Origin: Blastococcus sp. CT_GayMR20
Lineage (GTDB): Bacteria > Actinomycetota > Actinomycetes > Mycobacteriales > Geodermatophilaceae
Direction of reading: 5' to 3'
DNA: 47,341 nt
NCBI RefSeq assembly: GCF_004570345.1
Contig: NZ_SPQM01000020.1
Location: 1-47,341 of the forward strand
Numbering within the stretch: position 1 is the stretch's first letter; the number at the start of each line of letters is the position of its first letter. Positions 1 through 8,297 of this stretch are shown piece by piece. Below the pieces are notes generated by a model, which did not search any database, was not told the origin of the DNA, and was given only the letters and a program-made list of their open reading frames with translations. The position numbers and the translations under genes are program-made.

Positions 1-179
1 CAAATCGGCCCTCCCGGGCTTCCTCGCTGGCTGGATGTCCAACACTACGCCGGTTTCCAGCACCCCCGCAGGAGCAACCGGTCCGGCGACCCTCCCGGGC
101 CGCGCGGCGCATGGAGAACCATACACGCCTCCGGAGGGGGTCTGCAGGGGGGTGCGGACGCGCCCCGCCCCGACCGGGG
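1..179. other. Terminal non-coding stretch, no gene found
   Basis: I see no convincing coding region here. On the minus strand, directly after the alkB stop codon, a GC-rich self-complementary run (ccccggtcgggg, about 168-179) could act as a terminator. Farther out there is a TAGTGT that could be a -10 element reading outward, towards whatever gene lies beyond the end of the contig. Confidence 0.5.
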
Positions 180-809
180 TCAGGCGACGCCGGTCGGGCG
201 GAACTGCACGCTCACACGAGGGCCCACGGGCCTGGTGGTCTTGGGGATGCAGTGCTCCCACGTGCGCTGGCAGGACCCACCCATGACGGCGAGGTCGCCG
301 TGACCCAGCGGGAAGCGGAGGCTCTGCCCACCCCCGGCCGGCCGCAGCAGCAACGGACGGGGCGAGCCGAACGAGACGATTGCGACCATCGTGTCCGACG
401 ACCGCCCGCGGCCGATCCGATCGCCGTGCCAGGCGACGCTGTCGCGGCCGTCCCGGTAGAGGCACATACCCGCGCTGACGAATCGCTCGCCGAGCTCCGG
501 CCCGTAGTAGCGGTTCAGTGATTCGCGCGCCTCGGTCAGGAGGGGGTGGGGCAGCGTCTCGCGGGGGCCGTACCAGCGGAGCAGTCTCGGGACGGCGACC
601 TCCCGCTCGTACATCTGCCGGCGGTCCTCCCGCCAGCCGATGTTCCCGAGCAGCACGTCCAGGACGGCGTCCGATCCGCTGACCCAGCCCGGCAGGTGGT
701 CCACCCAGGCGCCGTCGCTCAGTTCGTGCCGGACGACAGCGCCGGCGAGCGGCCGCAGGGTCGACTCCTCCGCGAGGTCCCACATCGAGGGCTGGTGCGC
801 GAGCTGCAT
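180..809 (-). CDS. alkB: AlkB-like Fe(II)/2-oxoglutarate dioxygenase
   Basis: A 209-residue protein of the AlkB family, which removes alkyl lesions from nucleic acid bases by oxidative dealkylation using Fe(II), oxygen and 2-oxoglutarate. The iron ligands are visible as WHGD (His128, Asp130) and His186 in TWEHCIPK. Arg198 in RPVGPRVSVQF is placed to bind 2-oxoglutarate, and an N/R-Y-Y-G stretch precedes the core. The length is normal for the family. It lies 61 bases downstream of recQ on the same strand but has its own promoter: TAGCGT (816-821) six bases before the ATG, suggesting a leaderless mRNA, with a palindromic site over the -35 position. The pairing with a helicase suggests DNA repair, although the exact substrate (DNA, RNA or lipid-derived adducts) cannot be read from the sequence. 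Confidence 0.92.
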   Translation of the reverse strand: MQLAHQPSMWDLAEESTLRPLAGAVVRHELSDGAWVDHLPGWVSGSDAVLDVLLGNIGWREDRRQMYEREVAVPRLLRWYGPRETLPHPLLTEARESLNRYYGPELGERFVSAGMCLYRDGRDSVAWHGDRIGRGRSSDTMVAIVSFGSPRPLLLRPAGGGQSLRFPLGHGDLAVMGGSCQRTWEHCIPKTTRPVGPRVSVQFRPTGVA

Positions 810-828
810 GCGGGCACGCTACTCCCGG

Positions 829-848
829 TTTCGCACATGTGTGCGAAA
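829..848. promoter_or_regulatory. Palindromic operator candidate at the alkB promoter
   Basis: Nine-base arms TTTCGCACA and TGTGCGAAA flank a central TG. The site covers the -35 position of the alkB promoter, whose -10 is TAGCGT at 816-821, so a bound protein would block or recruit polymerase. The sequence does not match the usual actinobacterial LexA core (GAAC-N4-GTTC), so the regulator is unknown. Confidence 0.55.
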
Positions 849-870
849 AGCTGTGGAAAGAGCGCGGGCC

Positions 871-3096
871 TCAGGCAGTCAGGGCCAGCGCGAACGGCAG
901 GACGGCGGTGGCGCCCGCCCGGCGGAGCTCGCGGCCGGCCACCGTCATGGTCCACCGCGAGTCGGCGAGATCGTCGACGAGCAGGATCGGGGCAGAACCT
1001 GCCTCCGCCAGCCGGTCGCGCAGCTCCGGGCCGACGACGATGCGGTCCCAGACGGCAGCCAACCGGAAGGCGCTGTTGCCGCCCGGCCGCCCGGTGGGTC
1101 CGCCGTGTTGCAGCGACATCTCGCCCAGGTAGGGCAACCGGCCCAACCGGGCCAGGCCCTGCGCCAGCCCGCTGATCAGCCGCGGCCGCCGCCGGGACGG
1201 CATCGCGACCACGGCGCCCGGGCGCTCCGTCCAGTCCCAGGCGGCGAGCACCCGCGCGCAGGCCTTCATCAGCTCGTCGTCCGGGGGGACGTCGGAGATC
1301 GAGCGCTGCACCGGGACGTCGAACGCGGCGTCCGGGTCCTCCTCGATGCCGGGTGCCTCGAGGTCGAGGACCACCACCCCGCCGACGCCGTCGTCCCCCA
1401 GGAGCGTGCGGAGGCGCTGTCCCCAGCCGAGGTCGGTCAGCCGCGCCACGGCCCGGCCGGGCTCGATCTGGTCAGCCGGCGAGATCTTGCCCTTGACGTC
1501 GACCCCGAGACGGTCGGCGCCGGTCGGCCACTGGCCGCGTGGCGCGAGCTCGACCCCCGGGCGGTCGAGCACGGCGGAGGCCGCCTCGGCCGCGGCCTCC
1601 GGCACGTCGGCGGAGTACCAGGGCCCGGCGCAGACGTCGCACCGCCCGCACGGGGCGGCGGTCGGGTCGTCCAGGGCCTCCTGGAGGAAGGCCATCCGGC
1701 ACATCGCCGCGTCCACGGGCCTGGCGTAGGCGATCATCGCCCGCTGCTCGGCCTCGCGGGTGCGCGTGACGCGGGCATACCGGTCGGCGTCGTACACCCA
1801 CGGTTGACCGGTCGAGCGCCACCCTCCCTGGACGCGCTCCACGGCGCCGTCGACGGCGAGCACCTTCAGCAGCAGCTCCAACCGCGACCGGCGGACGTCG
1901 GCGACGGTCTCCAGCCGCGGTACCGACCACGCCTTGCCGTCCGCCATGGCGGTGAGCACCGCGGCCGCGTGGTCCTCACGCGGCATGGAGGACGTGGCGA
2001 ACCACTGCCAGATCGCGAGGTCCTCCGGGCCGGGCAGCAGCAGCACGTCGGCGTGCTCCACGGCGCGGCCGGCACGACCGACCTGCTGGTAGTAGCTCAC
2101 CGGAGAGGACGGCGCCCCCAGGTGCACGACGAACCCGAGGTCGGGCTTGTCGAACCCCATGCCCAGCGCCGAGGTCGCGACGAGGGCCTTCACCTTGTTG
2201 TTCCGCAGCGCCTCCTCGGCATCCTTGCGGTCGGCGTCGTCGAGCCGGCCGGTGTAGGCACGCACCTCGTGACCGGCGTCCCGGAGCAGCGCCGCCGTCT
2301 CCTCCGCCGCGGCGACGGTGAGCGTGTAGACGATGCCGCTGCCCGGCAGGTCGCCGATGTGGGCGGCCAGCCAGGCCAGCCGCGCCCGGTCCGACGGCAG
2401 CCGGAGCACGCCCAGCCGCAGCGACTCCCGCGACAGCGGCCCACGGACGGTCGTGACCTCCACGCCACCGGCGCCCAACTGCTCGGCGACGTCGGCCACC
2501 ACCCGCTCGTTCGCTGTGGCAGTGGTCGCCAGCACCGGCGTCCCGGCCGGCAGGGTGGCGAGCAGGTCGCGGATCCGGCGGTAGTCGGGTCGGAAGTCGT
2601 GTCCCCAGTCGGAGACGCAGTGCGCCTCGTCGACCACGACGAGCCCGCAGCGGGCGACCAGGCCGGGCAGCTGCTCCTCGCGGAACCGGGGGTTCGTGAG
2701 CCGCTCGGGAGAGACCAGCAGGACGTCGACGTCATCCGCAGCGAGGCGGGCGGCGATGTCGTCCCACTCGGTCATGTTCGCACTGGAAATCTCGACCGCG
2801 CGGATGCCGGCGCGGGCCGCGGCGGCCACCTGGTCACGCATGAGGGCCAGAAGGGGCGACACCAGCAGCGTCGGGCCGGCGCCACGGCGGCGCAGGAGTG
2901 CGGTGGAGACGAAGTAGACCGCCGACTTCCCCCAGCCGGTGCGCTGGACGACGAGGGCGCGCTGCGAGCGCTCGACCAGCGCCGAGACGGCGGCGTCCTG
3001 CCCCTCGCGGAACACCGCATCCGGCCGCCCGGTCAGCTCGCGGAGGACGGCGAGCGCCTCCTCGGTGATCTCCGACGGCGGCGCAGCGGTGCTCAT
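871..3096 (-). CDS. recQ: RecQ-family ATP-dependent DNA helicase with C-terminal PRTase-like domain
   Basis: A 741-residue superfamily 2 helicase that unwinds DNA in recombination and repair. In order: FREGQ (Gln33, motif 0), Walker A GWGKS (Lys57), VVDEAHCVSDWGHDFRPDY (DEAH box and aromatic-rich loop), TATAN (motif III), SALGMGFDKPD (motif V) and QQVGRAGR (motif VI). A Cys cluster (CRMAF...CGRCDVC) matches the RecQ zinc site. The last ~150 residues differ from classic RecQ: ILLVDDLADSRWTMTVAGREL resembles the PRPP-binding motif of phosphoribosyltransferases. The ATG at 3096 is chosen because TACTGT (3104-3109) lies seven bases upstream, a leaderless arrangement; an in-frame upstream start at 3192 would overlap the divergent PHP gene. 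Upstream of alkB on the same strand. Confidence 0.93.
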   Translation of the reverse strand: MSTAAPPSEITEEALAVLRELTGRPDAVFREGQDAAVSALVERSQRALVVQRTGWGKSAVYFVSTALLRRRGAGPTLLVSPLLALMRDQVAAAARAGIRAVEISSANMTEWDDIAARLAADDVDVLLVSPERLTNPRFREEQLPGLVARCGLVVVDEAHCVSDWGHDFRPDYRRIRDLLATLPAGTPVLATTATANERVVADVAEQLGAGGVEVTTVRGPLSRESLRLGVLRLPSDRARLAWLAAHIGDLPGSGIVYTLTVAAAEETAALLRDAGHEVRAYTGRLDDADRKDAEEALRNNKVKALVATSALGMGFDKPDLGFVVHLGAPSSPVSYYQQVGRAGRAVEHADVLLLPGPEDLAIWQWFATSSMPREDHAAAVLTAMADGKAWSVPRLETVADVRRSRLELLLKVLAVDGAVERVQGGWRSTGQPWVYDADRYARVTRTREAEQRAMIAYARPVDAAMCRMAFLQEALDDPTAAPCGRCDVCAGPWYSADVPEAAAEAASAVLDRPGVELAPRGQWPTGADRLGVDVKGKISPADQIEPGRAVARLTDLGWGQRLRTLLGDDGVGGVVVLDLEAPGIEEDPDAAFDVPVQRSISDVPPDDELMKACARVLAAWDWTERPGAVVAMPSRRRPRLISGLAQGLARLGRLPYLGEMSLQHGGPTGRPGGNSAFRLAAVWDRIVVGPELRDRLAEAGSAPILLVDDLADSRWTMTVAGRELRRAGATAVLPFALALTA

Positions 3097-3103
3097 GGGG
3101 ACG

Positions 3104-3109
3104 ACAGTA
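3104..3109 (-). promoter_or_regulatory. Leaderless -10 element for recQ
   Basis: On the minus strand TACTGT ends seven bases before the recQ ATG, fitting the TAnnnT-N6/7-ATG pattern of leaderless actinobacterial mRNAs. It lies in the 79-base divergent gap between recQ and the PHP gene. Confidence 0.5.
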
Positions 3110-3175
3110 GGCAGGAGCTCCGACACTCGGGGCCACCGCGCGGGGCCTGGGGACGGCGAGGGAGAATCCACAGCG

Positions 3176-3994
3176 ATGCGACCGCCGGACAATCACGTGC
3201 ACACCAGGTGGTCGTGGGACACCCCTGGCTCCTCGACGATGCGCCGTGCCTGCGAGCGGGCGGTCGCCCTCGGACTGCCGGCGATCGCGTTCACCGAGCA
3301 CCTGGACTTCACGGTCTGGCACGAGGACGACGCGGCGACGTCCCAGGGCCTGGTCGACCGTCACCCCGCGCATCAGCTCCCCATCGACGTCGAGGGCTAC
3401 TTCGCCGAGCTCGAGGAGTGCCGGGGCCGGTTCCCGGACCTGCGGATCCTGTCCGGCGTCGAGACCGGTGAGCCGCACCTGTTCGAGGCCAGCGTGGCGG
3501 ACCACCTGGCGCGGAGTCCCGTGGACCGGATCCTCGGCTCGCTGCACTCCCTGGAGCTCGACGGGCGCCTGGTCGGCGTCGGGCGCCTGCTCTACGTCGA
3601 TCCGGACACGACGATGCGCCGCTACCTGGCCGAGATCGTGCGGATGATCGAGACCAGCGACGTCTTCCAGGTGCTCGCGCACGTCGACTTCCCGCGCCGG
3701 TACTGGCCCGGCGGCACCGACCGGTACGTCGAGAAGACCTACGAGGAGGAGTACCGCGCCGTCTTCCGCGCCCTGGCGTCGACCGGCCGGGCCCTCGAGG
3801 TGAACACGAGCAGCCCGCTCGCCTCCGTCGACCAGGTGCGCTGGTTCCACGAGGAGGGCGGGCAGGCGGTCAGCTTCGGCAGCGATGCGCACGCCCCGGC
3901 CGCGGTCGGGCAGCGGTTCGACCTCGCCGTCGACGTGGTGGAGGCGGCAGGCTTCCGGCCGGGTCGCGACCGCTTGGACTTCTGGCGCCGGTGA
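3176..3994 (+). CDS. PHP-domain phosphoesterase (HisJ-like histidinol-phosphatase family)
   Basis: A 272-residue PHP-domain metal-dependent phosphoesterase. Visible metal-binding motifs are NHVHTRWSWD at the N-terminus (HxH), TEHLDF, the Glu of GVETGE, SLHS, AHVDF and the C-terminal GSDAH. The size and motif order match the HisJ type of histidinol phosphatase. No other histidine biosynthesis gene is nearby, so the substrate is uncertain and another small phosphoester is possible. ATG 3176 gives the usual short N-terminus right before the first HxH; the longer in-frame extension upstream would be antisense to recQ. It is divergent from recQ and 52 bases upstream of the carbamate kinase gene on the same strand. 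Confidence 0.82.
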   Translation: MRPPDNHVHTRWSWDTPGSSTMRRACERAVALGLPAIAFTEHLDFTVWHEDDAATSQGLVDRHPAHQLPIDVEGYFAELEECRGRFPDLRILSGVETGEPHLFEASVADHLARSPVDRILGSLHSLELDGRLVGVGRLLYVDPDTTMRRYLAEIVRMIETSDVFQVLAHVDFPRRYWPGGTDRYVEKTYEEEYRAVFRALASTGRALEVNTSSPLASVDQVRWFHEEGGQAVSFGSDAHAPAAVGQRFDLAVDVVEAAGFRPGRDRLDFWRR

Positions 3995-4008
3995 CCGCTC
4001 CAGCAGGT

Positions 4009-4046
4009 ACTTCACCGCTAAGGCATCTTCCCGCTAGGGTCCGGGG
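4009..4046 (+). promoter_or_regulatory. Carbamate kinase promoter with 17-base shared operator motif (copy C)
   Basis: ACTTCACCGCTAAGGCA (4009-4025) contains a -35-like TTCACC (4011-4016). TAGGGT (4035-4040) follows 18 bases later, then six bases and the ATG, so the transcript is probably leaderless. The 17-mer matches ACTTCACCACTGAGACA upstream of fdrA at 14 of 17 positions and occupies the same -38 to -22 interval and orientation. It is a candidate operator shared by both operons. Confidence 0.7.
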
Positions 4047-4997
4047 ATGACCTCTCGCCGCGTCGTGATCGCCCTCGGGGGCAACGCCATGACCGGCGCC
4101 GACGGCTCCGCCACGCCGGAAGCACAGCGGGATGCCATCCGCGAGGCGTCGGCCCACATCGCCGCAGTCGTCGCGACCGGTGTCGAGGTCGTCCTGACCC
4201 ACGGGAACGGCCCGCAGGTGGGCAACCTGCTCGTCAAGAACGAACTGGCCGCCCACGTCGTCCCGCCCGTGCCGCTGGACTGGTGCGTCGCCCAGACCCA
4301 GGCGACCATCGGCTTCACGCTGACCGACGAGCTCGACGCCGCCCTCTCCGAGCGCGGCCTGTCGCAGCGCGCCGCAGGTCTGGTCACCCGCACCCTCGTC
4401 GACGTCGACGACCCGGGCTTCCGCGAGCCCTCGAAGCCGGTGGGCCGCTTCCTCCCGCGCGAGGAGGCGGAACGGTTCGTCTCCCTCGGGCAGATCTGGG
4501 AGGACCGCGGCGAGAAGGGCTGGCGACGGGTGGTCGCCTCCCCCGAGCCGAGGTCCGTCGTCGACTCCCCCGCGATCCACGCGCTGGCGGCCGCCGGTTT
4601 CGTCGTCGTCTGCGCAGGCGGCGGAGGTATCCCGGTGACCGACGACGGCCGGGACGGCACTGCCCTGCGGGGCGTCGAGGCGGTCATCGACAAGGACCTG
4701 ACGGCTGCGATCCTGGCGCGCGAGCTGGACGCCGACACCCTCGTCATCGCCACCGACGTCCCGAACGTGATGGTCGACTTCGGGACGCCGTCCGCCCGGC
4801 CGCTGGGCCGCGTCACCGCAGCGGAGCTGCGGCAGCATGCCGCCGCCGGCCAGTTCGCGCGCGGCAGCATGGGCCCCAAGGTGGACGCCGCGCTCCGTTT
4901 CCTCGATGCCGGCGGCACCCGCGCCGTCATCACGTCCCTCGAGCACATCGCCGACGCCGTCGCTGGTGACGACGCCGGCACCGTCCTCACCCGCTGA
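4047..4997 (+). CDS. arcC: Carbamate kinase
   Basis: A 316-residue amino acid kinase-fold enzyme that interconverts carbamoyl phosphate plus ADP with carbamate plus ATP; in catabolic clusters it harvests ATP. Signatures are ALGGNA near the N-terminus, THGNGPQVG around residues 51-59, [25 protein letters not shown] and GSMGPKV near the C-terminus, all in the expected order, and the length is typical. There is no arginine deiminase or ornithine carbamoyltransferase nearby, so an arginine pathway is unlikely. It sits 22 bases before the ring-opening amidohydrolase, and its promoter motif is shared with the fdrA/DUF1116 operon. That suggests its carbamoyl phosphate comes from phosphorolysis of a ureido acid, as in the E. 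coli oxamate carbamoyltransferase/AllK system. Confidence 0.95.
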   Translation: MTSRRVVIALGGNAMTGADGSATPEAQRDAIREASAHIAAVVATGVEVVLTHGNGPQVGNLLVKNELAAHVVPPVPLDWCVAQTQATIGFTLTDELDAALSERGLSQRAAGLVTRTLVDVDDPGFREPSKPVGRFLPREEAERFVSLGQIWEDRGEKGWRRVVASPEPRSVVDSPAIHALAAAGFVVVCAGGGGIPVTDDGRDGTALRGVEAVIDKDLTAAILARELDADTLVIATDVPNVMVDFGTPSARPLGRVTAAELRQHAAAGQFARGSMGPKVDAALRFLDAGGTRAVITSLEHIADAVAGDDAGTVLTR

Positions 4998-5019
4998 TCC
5001 GAACCTGGAAGGAATCCAC

Positions 5020-6123
5020 GTGCCCGCACCGATCGAGGTCCGCAAGATCCCGCTGCACAACGTGAGTGACGCCTCCGAGCTGGCCAAGCTCATCGACGAC
5101 GGCGTGATCGAGGCCGACCGCGTCATCGCCGTCATCGGCAAGACCGAGGGCAACGGCGGCATCAACGACTACACGCGGATCATCGCCGACCGGGCCTTCC
5201 GCGAGGTCCTCGTCGAGAAGGGCAGCCGCCCGCTGGACGAGGTCAAGCAGATCCCGATCGTGTGGTCCGGCGGCACGGACGGCGTCATCAGCCCGCACGC
5301 CACCATCTTCGCGACCCTCCCCGAGGACTCGGTGGAGAAGACCGACGAGCCGCGGCTGACCGTCGGGTACGCGATGAGCGACGTCCTCCTGCCCGAGGAC
5401 ATCGGCCGCATCTCGATGGTCGAGAAGGTCGCCGACGGCGTCCGGAAGGCGATGGAGGCCGCGGGCATCACCGACCCGGCCGACGTCCACTACGTGCAGA
5501 CCAAGACCCCGCTGCTGACGATCGACACGATCCGCGACGCCCGCGAGCGCGGGAAGACCACGTACATGGAGGAGCCGCACGGCTCCATGGACCTCTCCAA
5601 CGGCACGACCGCGCTCGGCATCGCGGTGGCCCTCGGCGAGATCGAGATGCCGACGCAGGAGCAGGTCATGCACGACCTGTCGCTCTTCAGCGCCGTCGCC
5701 TCCTGCTCGTCCGGTGTGGAGCTGGACCGGGCGCAGATCGTCGTGGTCGGCAACGCCCGCGGGCACGGCGGCAACTACCGCGTGGGCCACTCGGTCATGA
5801 AGGACGCCCTCGACCAGGACGGCATCTGGGAGGCCATCCGCAATGCCGGCCTCGAGCTGCCCGAGCGCCCGCACCACACCGACCTCGGCGACCGGCTGGT
5901 CAACGTCTTCCTCAAGTGCGAGGCCGACCCGAACGGCAAGGTCCGCGGACGGCGCAACGCGATGCTCGACGACTCCGACGTCTCCTGGCACCGCCAGATC
6001 AAGGCGACCGTCGGCGGCGTGACCGCCTCGGTGACCGGCGACCCGGCGGTCTTCGTGTCGGTGGCCGCGGTGCACCAGGGCCCGTCCGGCGGTGGCCCGG
6101 TCGCCGCGATCGTCAAGGCCTAG
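5020..6123 (+). CDS. Ring-opening amidohydrolase (cyanuric acid hydrolase/barbiturase family)
   Basis: A 367-residue enzyme of the small AtzD/TrzD/barbiturase family, which hydrolyses cyclic amides such as cyanuric acid or barbituric acid. The threefold internal repeat with a Lys and a Ser per unit is clear: Lys41 in [14 protein letters not shown] with Ser83 in VWSGGTDG; Lys162 in VQTKTPLL with Ser230/231 in ASCSSGVEL; Lys299 in VFLKCEAD with Ser356 in HQGPSGGGP. Start: GTG at 5020 has GGAAGGA (5007-5013) six bases upstream; an in-frame ATG upstream would overlap arcC and shows no homology. Neighbours (UraA-like permease, molybdenum hydroxylase, ureido-acid carbamoyltransferase relatives, carbamate kinase) favour barbiturase, giving ureidomalonate, over cyanuric acid hydrolase. 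Sequence alone does not settle this. The stop codon is nine bases from the convergent signal peptidase gene. Confidence 0.93.
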   Translation: MPAPIEVRKIPLHNVSDASELAKLIDDGVIEADRVIAVIGKTEGNGGINDYTRIIADRAFREVLVEKGSRPLDEVKQIPIVWSGGTDGVISPHATIFATLPEDSVEKTDEPRLTVGYAMSDVLLPEDIGRISMVEKVADGVRKAMEAAGITDPADVHYVQTKTPLLTIDTIRDARERGKTTYMEEPHGSMDLSNGTTALGIAVALGEIEMPTQEQVMHDLSLFSAVASCSSGVELDRAQIVVVGNARGHGGNYRVGHSVMKDALDQDGIWEAIRNAGLELPERPHHTDLGDRLVNVFLKCEADPNGKVRGRRNAMLDDSDVSWHRQIKATVGGVTASVTGDPAVFVSVAAVHQGPSGGGPVAAIVKA

Positions 6124-6132
6124 CCGGCACGC

Positions 6133-7803
6133 TCAGGCGACGCGGCCCCAGAGCGCCCCGTCGGGCATGACGGCCTTTCCCACCGGGGCCGTCGTGTCCG
6201 GCGGGACGACGCTGGGTGGGACCGGCGGCCTGCCGCGCCTGCGGTCCGACGCACCGGGGACGACGAAGCGGTAGGTGGCGTCGAGGTCCCGGACGGCGAA
6301 CACGTCCTCGTCCGGGCCGGCGTGGTGCAGGACGACGGTGTCGAACCGCTCGGCGACCCGGTGCAGCGACTCGGCGTCCGACACGTCGATGACGGTGGGT
6401 CCCGGGCTGAAGGACGACACCGGGAGGATCCGGTCGGCGTGCCGGACGAGGAAGCTGTCCGCGACGTCGCCCCGGCCGACCCGCCCCACCCACGCGGCGG
6501 CACCGAGGGTGACGAGCGCGGCGAGCAGGGCGGCACCGACGGCCGTGCGGACGGCCCCGATCGGTACCGACACCCCCAGCACCGTGAGGCTGCGCGGCAC
6601 CACCTCGTCGGTCTGCACCTCGGTCCGCACGGTCGTGGCGAAGGCCGCTGCCTCGGTCGCGGCCGGCCGCAGGGACATGTCCTCCAGCGCGAAGACCAGG
6701 CCGGGGAGGGGGTCGGCGGCAAAGGCGATGCCCTCGACCGTGCCGGTCAGATCGGTCACCGGGGTCACCGTGAGGGTCGCCGACCCCCCGGTCACGCCGA
6801 TCTCGTCGTAGTGGCGGGTGAGCAGCTCCTCGGCCTCGTCGGTGTCGACCGCGACCGACGCCGTCGCCGTCCCGCCCTGGAGGGCCGCGACGCCACCGCT
6901 GGTCAGGACGGCGCTCCAGCCGTCGGCAGCGGTGACCACGACGTCGAGGCGCATGCCGCCGCCGAGCCCGGCGAGGTCCGGGCCGGTGACCGTGCTGGTG
7001 AGGGACACGGTGAGGTTCCGGACGAGGCTGGTCCACACGGTCTCGCCGGTCGCGACCGTGCCGTCGGGGTAGGTGGTGCCGGGCTCCGCCTCGCCCGTGT
7101 AGGCGAACTCGCCCTGCTGGTGGACCTGCAGGGTCCGCGTGTCCGTCTGGGTGGGCGGCAGGGCCAGCAGCACGCCGCAGCCGACTGCCGCGAGGATTGT
7201 GACCGCGCCGGCCCCCAGGGCGACCTGGCGCGCCCGCGCCCGGGTGGGCGTAGAGGCCCGGGCCGCGACCGGCAGGGATCGGACCCGGTCGGACAGCGAG
7301 AGGCCGGAGACGCGGCCGCGCAGTGCCCGTAGGTGGCGGCGGGCGCGGGGTCGACGGGCGGTGGCACCGAGCAGGGCCAACACCACCCCCGCCATCGGGA
7401 GTGATAGCCCGGGTGAGCGCAGCGCATCGAGCACCTCGCCGCCCTGGGGAATGCGGAGAAAGAGACGGCCGAGGATCTCGTCCGCCGTCGGCCGCTCCTC
7501 GTCGAGCCAGTCGTTGTTGTCGCCCTGGGTCACGAATCCGTCCGCGTCGCCGGAGACGATGCGGTGCATGACGATCGTCTCGAGGTCGTTGCTGTAATAC
7601 GCGACGACGTCGCCGACGGCGTAGGTCTCGGCCGGGCTCAGGACGGCGAGGTCCCCGGTGGTGAACTCGGGTTCCATGCTTGTGCCGTGCGTGGAGACGT
7701 ACGTCGTCCCCCCGCCCAGCTCCGCGGGCCAGAACAGCCACACGGTCGTCAACACCAGCGCGATGACAGCGCTGATGCCGGCGACTCTGGAGGCTGCGTT
7801 CAT
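6133..7803 (-). CDS. SipW-like signal peptidase I with C-terminal DUF5305-like region
   Basis: A 556-residue membrane protein. Residues 7-26 form a transmembrane anchor, followed by an S26 peptidase domain: nucleophile Ser42 in GTSMEP, His80 in VMHRIV in place of the bacterial Lys (the SipW/archaeal/ER type), and the box TQGDNN (Asp95). After a second membrane segment (about 135-152) come a basic cytoplasmic linker, a third segment (about 196-222), an extracellular beta-rich domain, a fourth segment (about 405-430) and a cytosolic tail resembling DUF5305. The ATG at 7803 is chosen because it directly starts the anchor; the ORF extends 70 codons further upstream but that stretch is Arg-rich and overlaps the neighbouring gene. 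Located 68 bases downstream of a small exported protein, its likely substrate, with a strong hairpin between them. Confidence 0.85.
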   Translation of the reverse strand: MNAASRVAGISAVIALVLTTVWLFWPAELGGGTTYVSTHGTSMEPEFTTGDLAVLSPAETYAVGDVVAYYSNDLETIVMHRIVSGDADGFVTQGDNNDWLDEERPTADEILGRLFLRIPQGGEVLDALRSPGLSLPMAGVVLALLGATARRPRARRHLRALRGRVSGLSLSDRVRSLPVAARASTPTRARARQVALGAGAVTILAAVGCGVLLALPPTQTDTRTLQVHQQGEFAYTGEAEPGTTYPDGTVATGETVWTSLVRNLTVSLTSTVTGPDLAGLGGGMRLDVVVTAADGWSAVLTSGGVAALQGGTATASVAVDTDEAEELLTRHYDEIGVTGGSATLTVTPVTDLTGTVEGIAFAADPLPGLVFALEDMSLRPAATEAAAFATTVRTEVQTDEVVPRSLTVLGVSVPIGAVRTAVGAALLAALVTLGAAAWVGRVGRGDVADSFLVRHADRILPVSSFSPGPTVIDVSDAESLHRVAERFDTVVLHHAGPDEDVFAVRDLDATYRFVVPGASDRRRGRPPVPPSVVPPDTTAPVGKAVMPDGALWGRVA

Positions 7804-7827
7804 CGTGAGAGCGCCCGACCACGGGGC

Positions 7828-7857
7828 GGGCGGGGCGGGTACTGCGCCGCCCCGCCC
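7828..7857 (-). terminator. Intercistronic GC-rich hairpin
   Basis: An 11-base perfect stem (GGGCGGGGCGG paired with CCGCCCCGCCC) encloses an 8-base loop. It lies between the small exported protein gene and the signal peptidase gene on their coding strand. There is no T-run after it, so it may work as a partial terminator or mRNA stabiliser that yields more substrate than peptidase. Confidence 0.65.
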
Positions 7858-7871
7858 GTTCCGGGGCAGGG

Positions 7872-8297
7872 TTACTGGACCACCGTCAGACCGACGGCGT
7901 CGAAGTCGGCGAACCTCCGGACGACGCCGGCGTTCGACGCGGCGCTCGTGTCGCAGGTGAGCACGAGGCTCGGAGGGGTCGCCCCGGGCGCCCACGGGGA
8001 GGTCACGGCGCACGCGTACGGGCTACCGACGACCGCGGTGCCGCCCGTCGTCTTGAGCGTCATGGTCGACGTGTGCGTGGTGATGTTGGTCGTGCTCGTG
8101 AACCGGATTGCGTCGACCACGGTGCCGTCCGACCCGTTGGCGACGTAGCTGATGTTGGTCACCGTGGCGCCGGTGACGGTGCCCTGGCCATAGCCGGCGA
8201 CGCTGTTCGGGACGGTGTTGCTGGCAGTGAAGGCGGAGGTGGCAGCACCGGCAGCGGCAACCGCAACACCGGCGAGCAGAACGCGCGACTTGCGCAT
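7872..8297 (-). CDS. Small exported protein, probable SipW-type peptidase substrate
   Basis: A 141-residue protein starting MRKSRVLLAGVAVAAAGAA, a basic n-region and hydrophobic core, with cleavage probably around TSAFTASN. The mature part is Thr/Val/Ser-rich and predicted beta-strand-like, with two Cys residues (in YACAV and LTCDT) that could form a disulfide. It resembles the SipW-dependent signal-peptide class that includes TasA/camelysin-like surface proteins, though the family match is by general features only. Transcribed ahead of the signal peptidase gene. A role as a surface or matrix protein is inferred. The 236 bases upstream hold its promoter region and the terminator of the phosphatase gene. 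Confidence 0.75.
   Translation of the reverse strand: MRKSRVLLAGVAVAAAGAATSAFTASNTVPNSVAGYGQGTVTGATVTNISYVANGSDGTVVDAIRFTSTTNITTHTSTMTLKTTGGTAVVGSPYACAVTSPWAPGATPPSLVLTCDTSAASNAGVVRRFADFDAVGLTVVQ

Noticed and set aside
829..848. LexA/SOS box
   Set aside because: The spacing is similar, but the core is CGCACA/TGTGCG instead of CGAAC/GTTCG, so it is listed only as an unidentified operator.
640..3471. A 943-codon open frame antisense to recQ, and many similar long antisense frames throughout the window
   Set aside because: Very GC-rich genes leave opposite frames open by chance. The translations are Arg/Gly/Pro/Asp/His-rich, match no family, and lie fully over recognisable genes.
4047..6123. 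Arginine deiminase or s-triazine (atrazine) degradation operon
   Set aside because: There is no arginine deiminase, ornithine carbamoyltransferase, biuret or allophanate hydrolase nearby. A cyanuric acid specificity for the ring-opening enzyme remains possible but is less supported by its neighbours.
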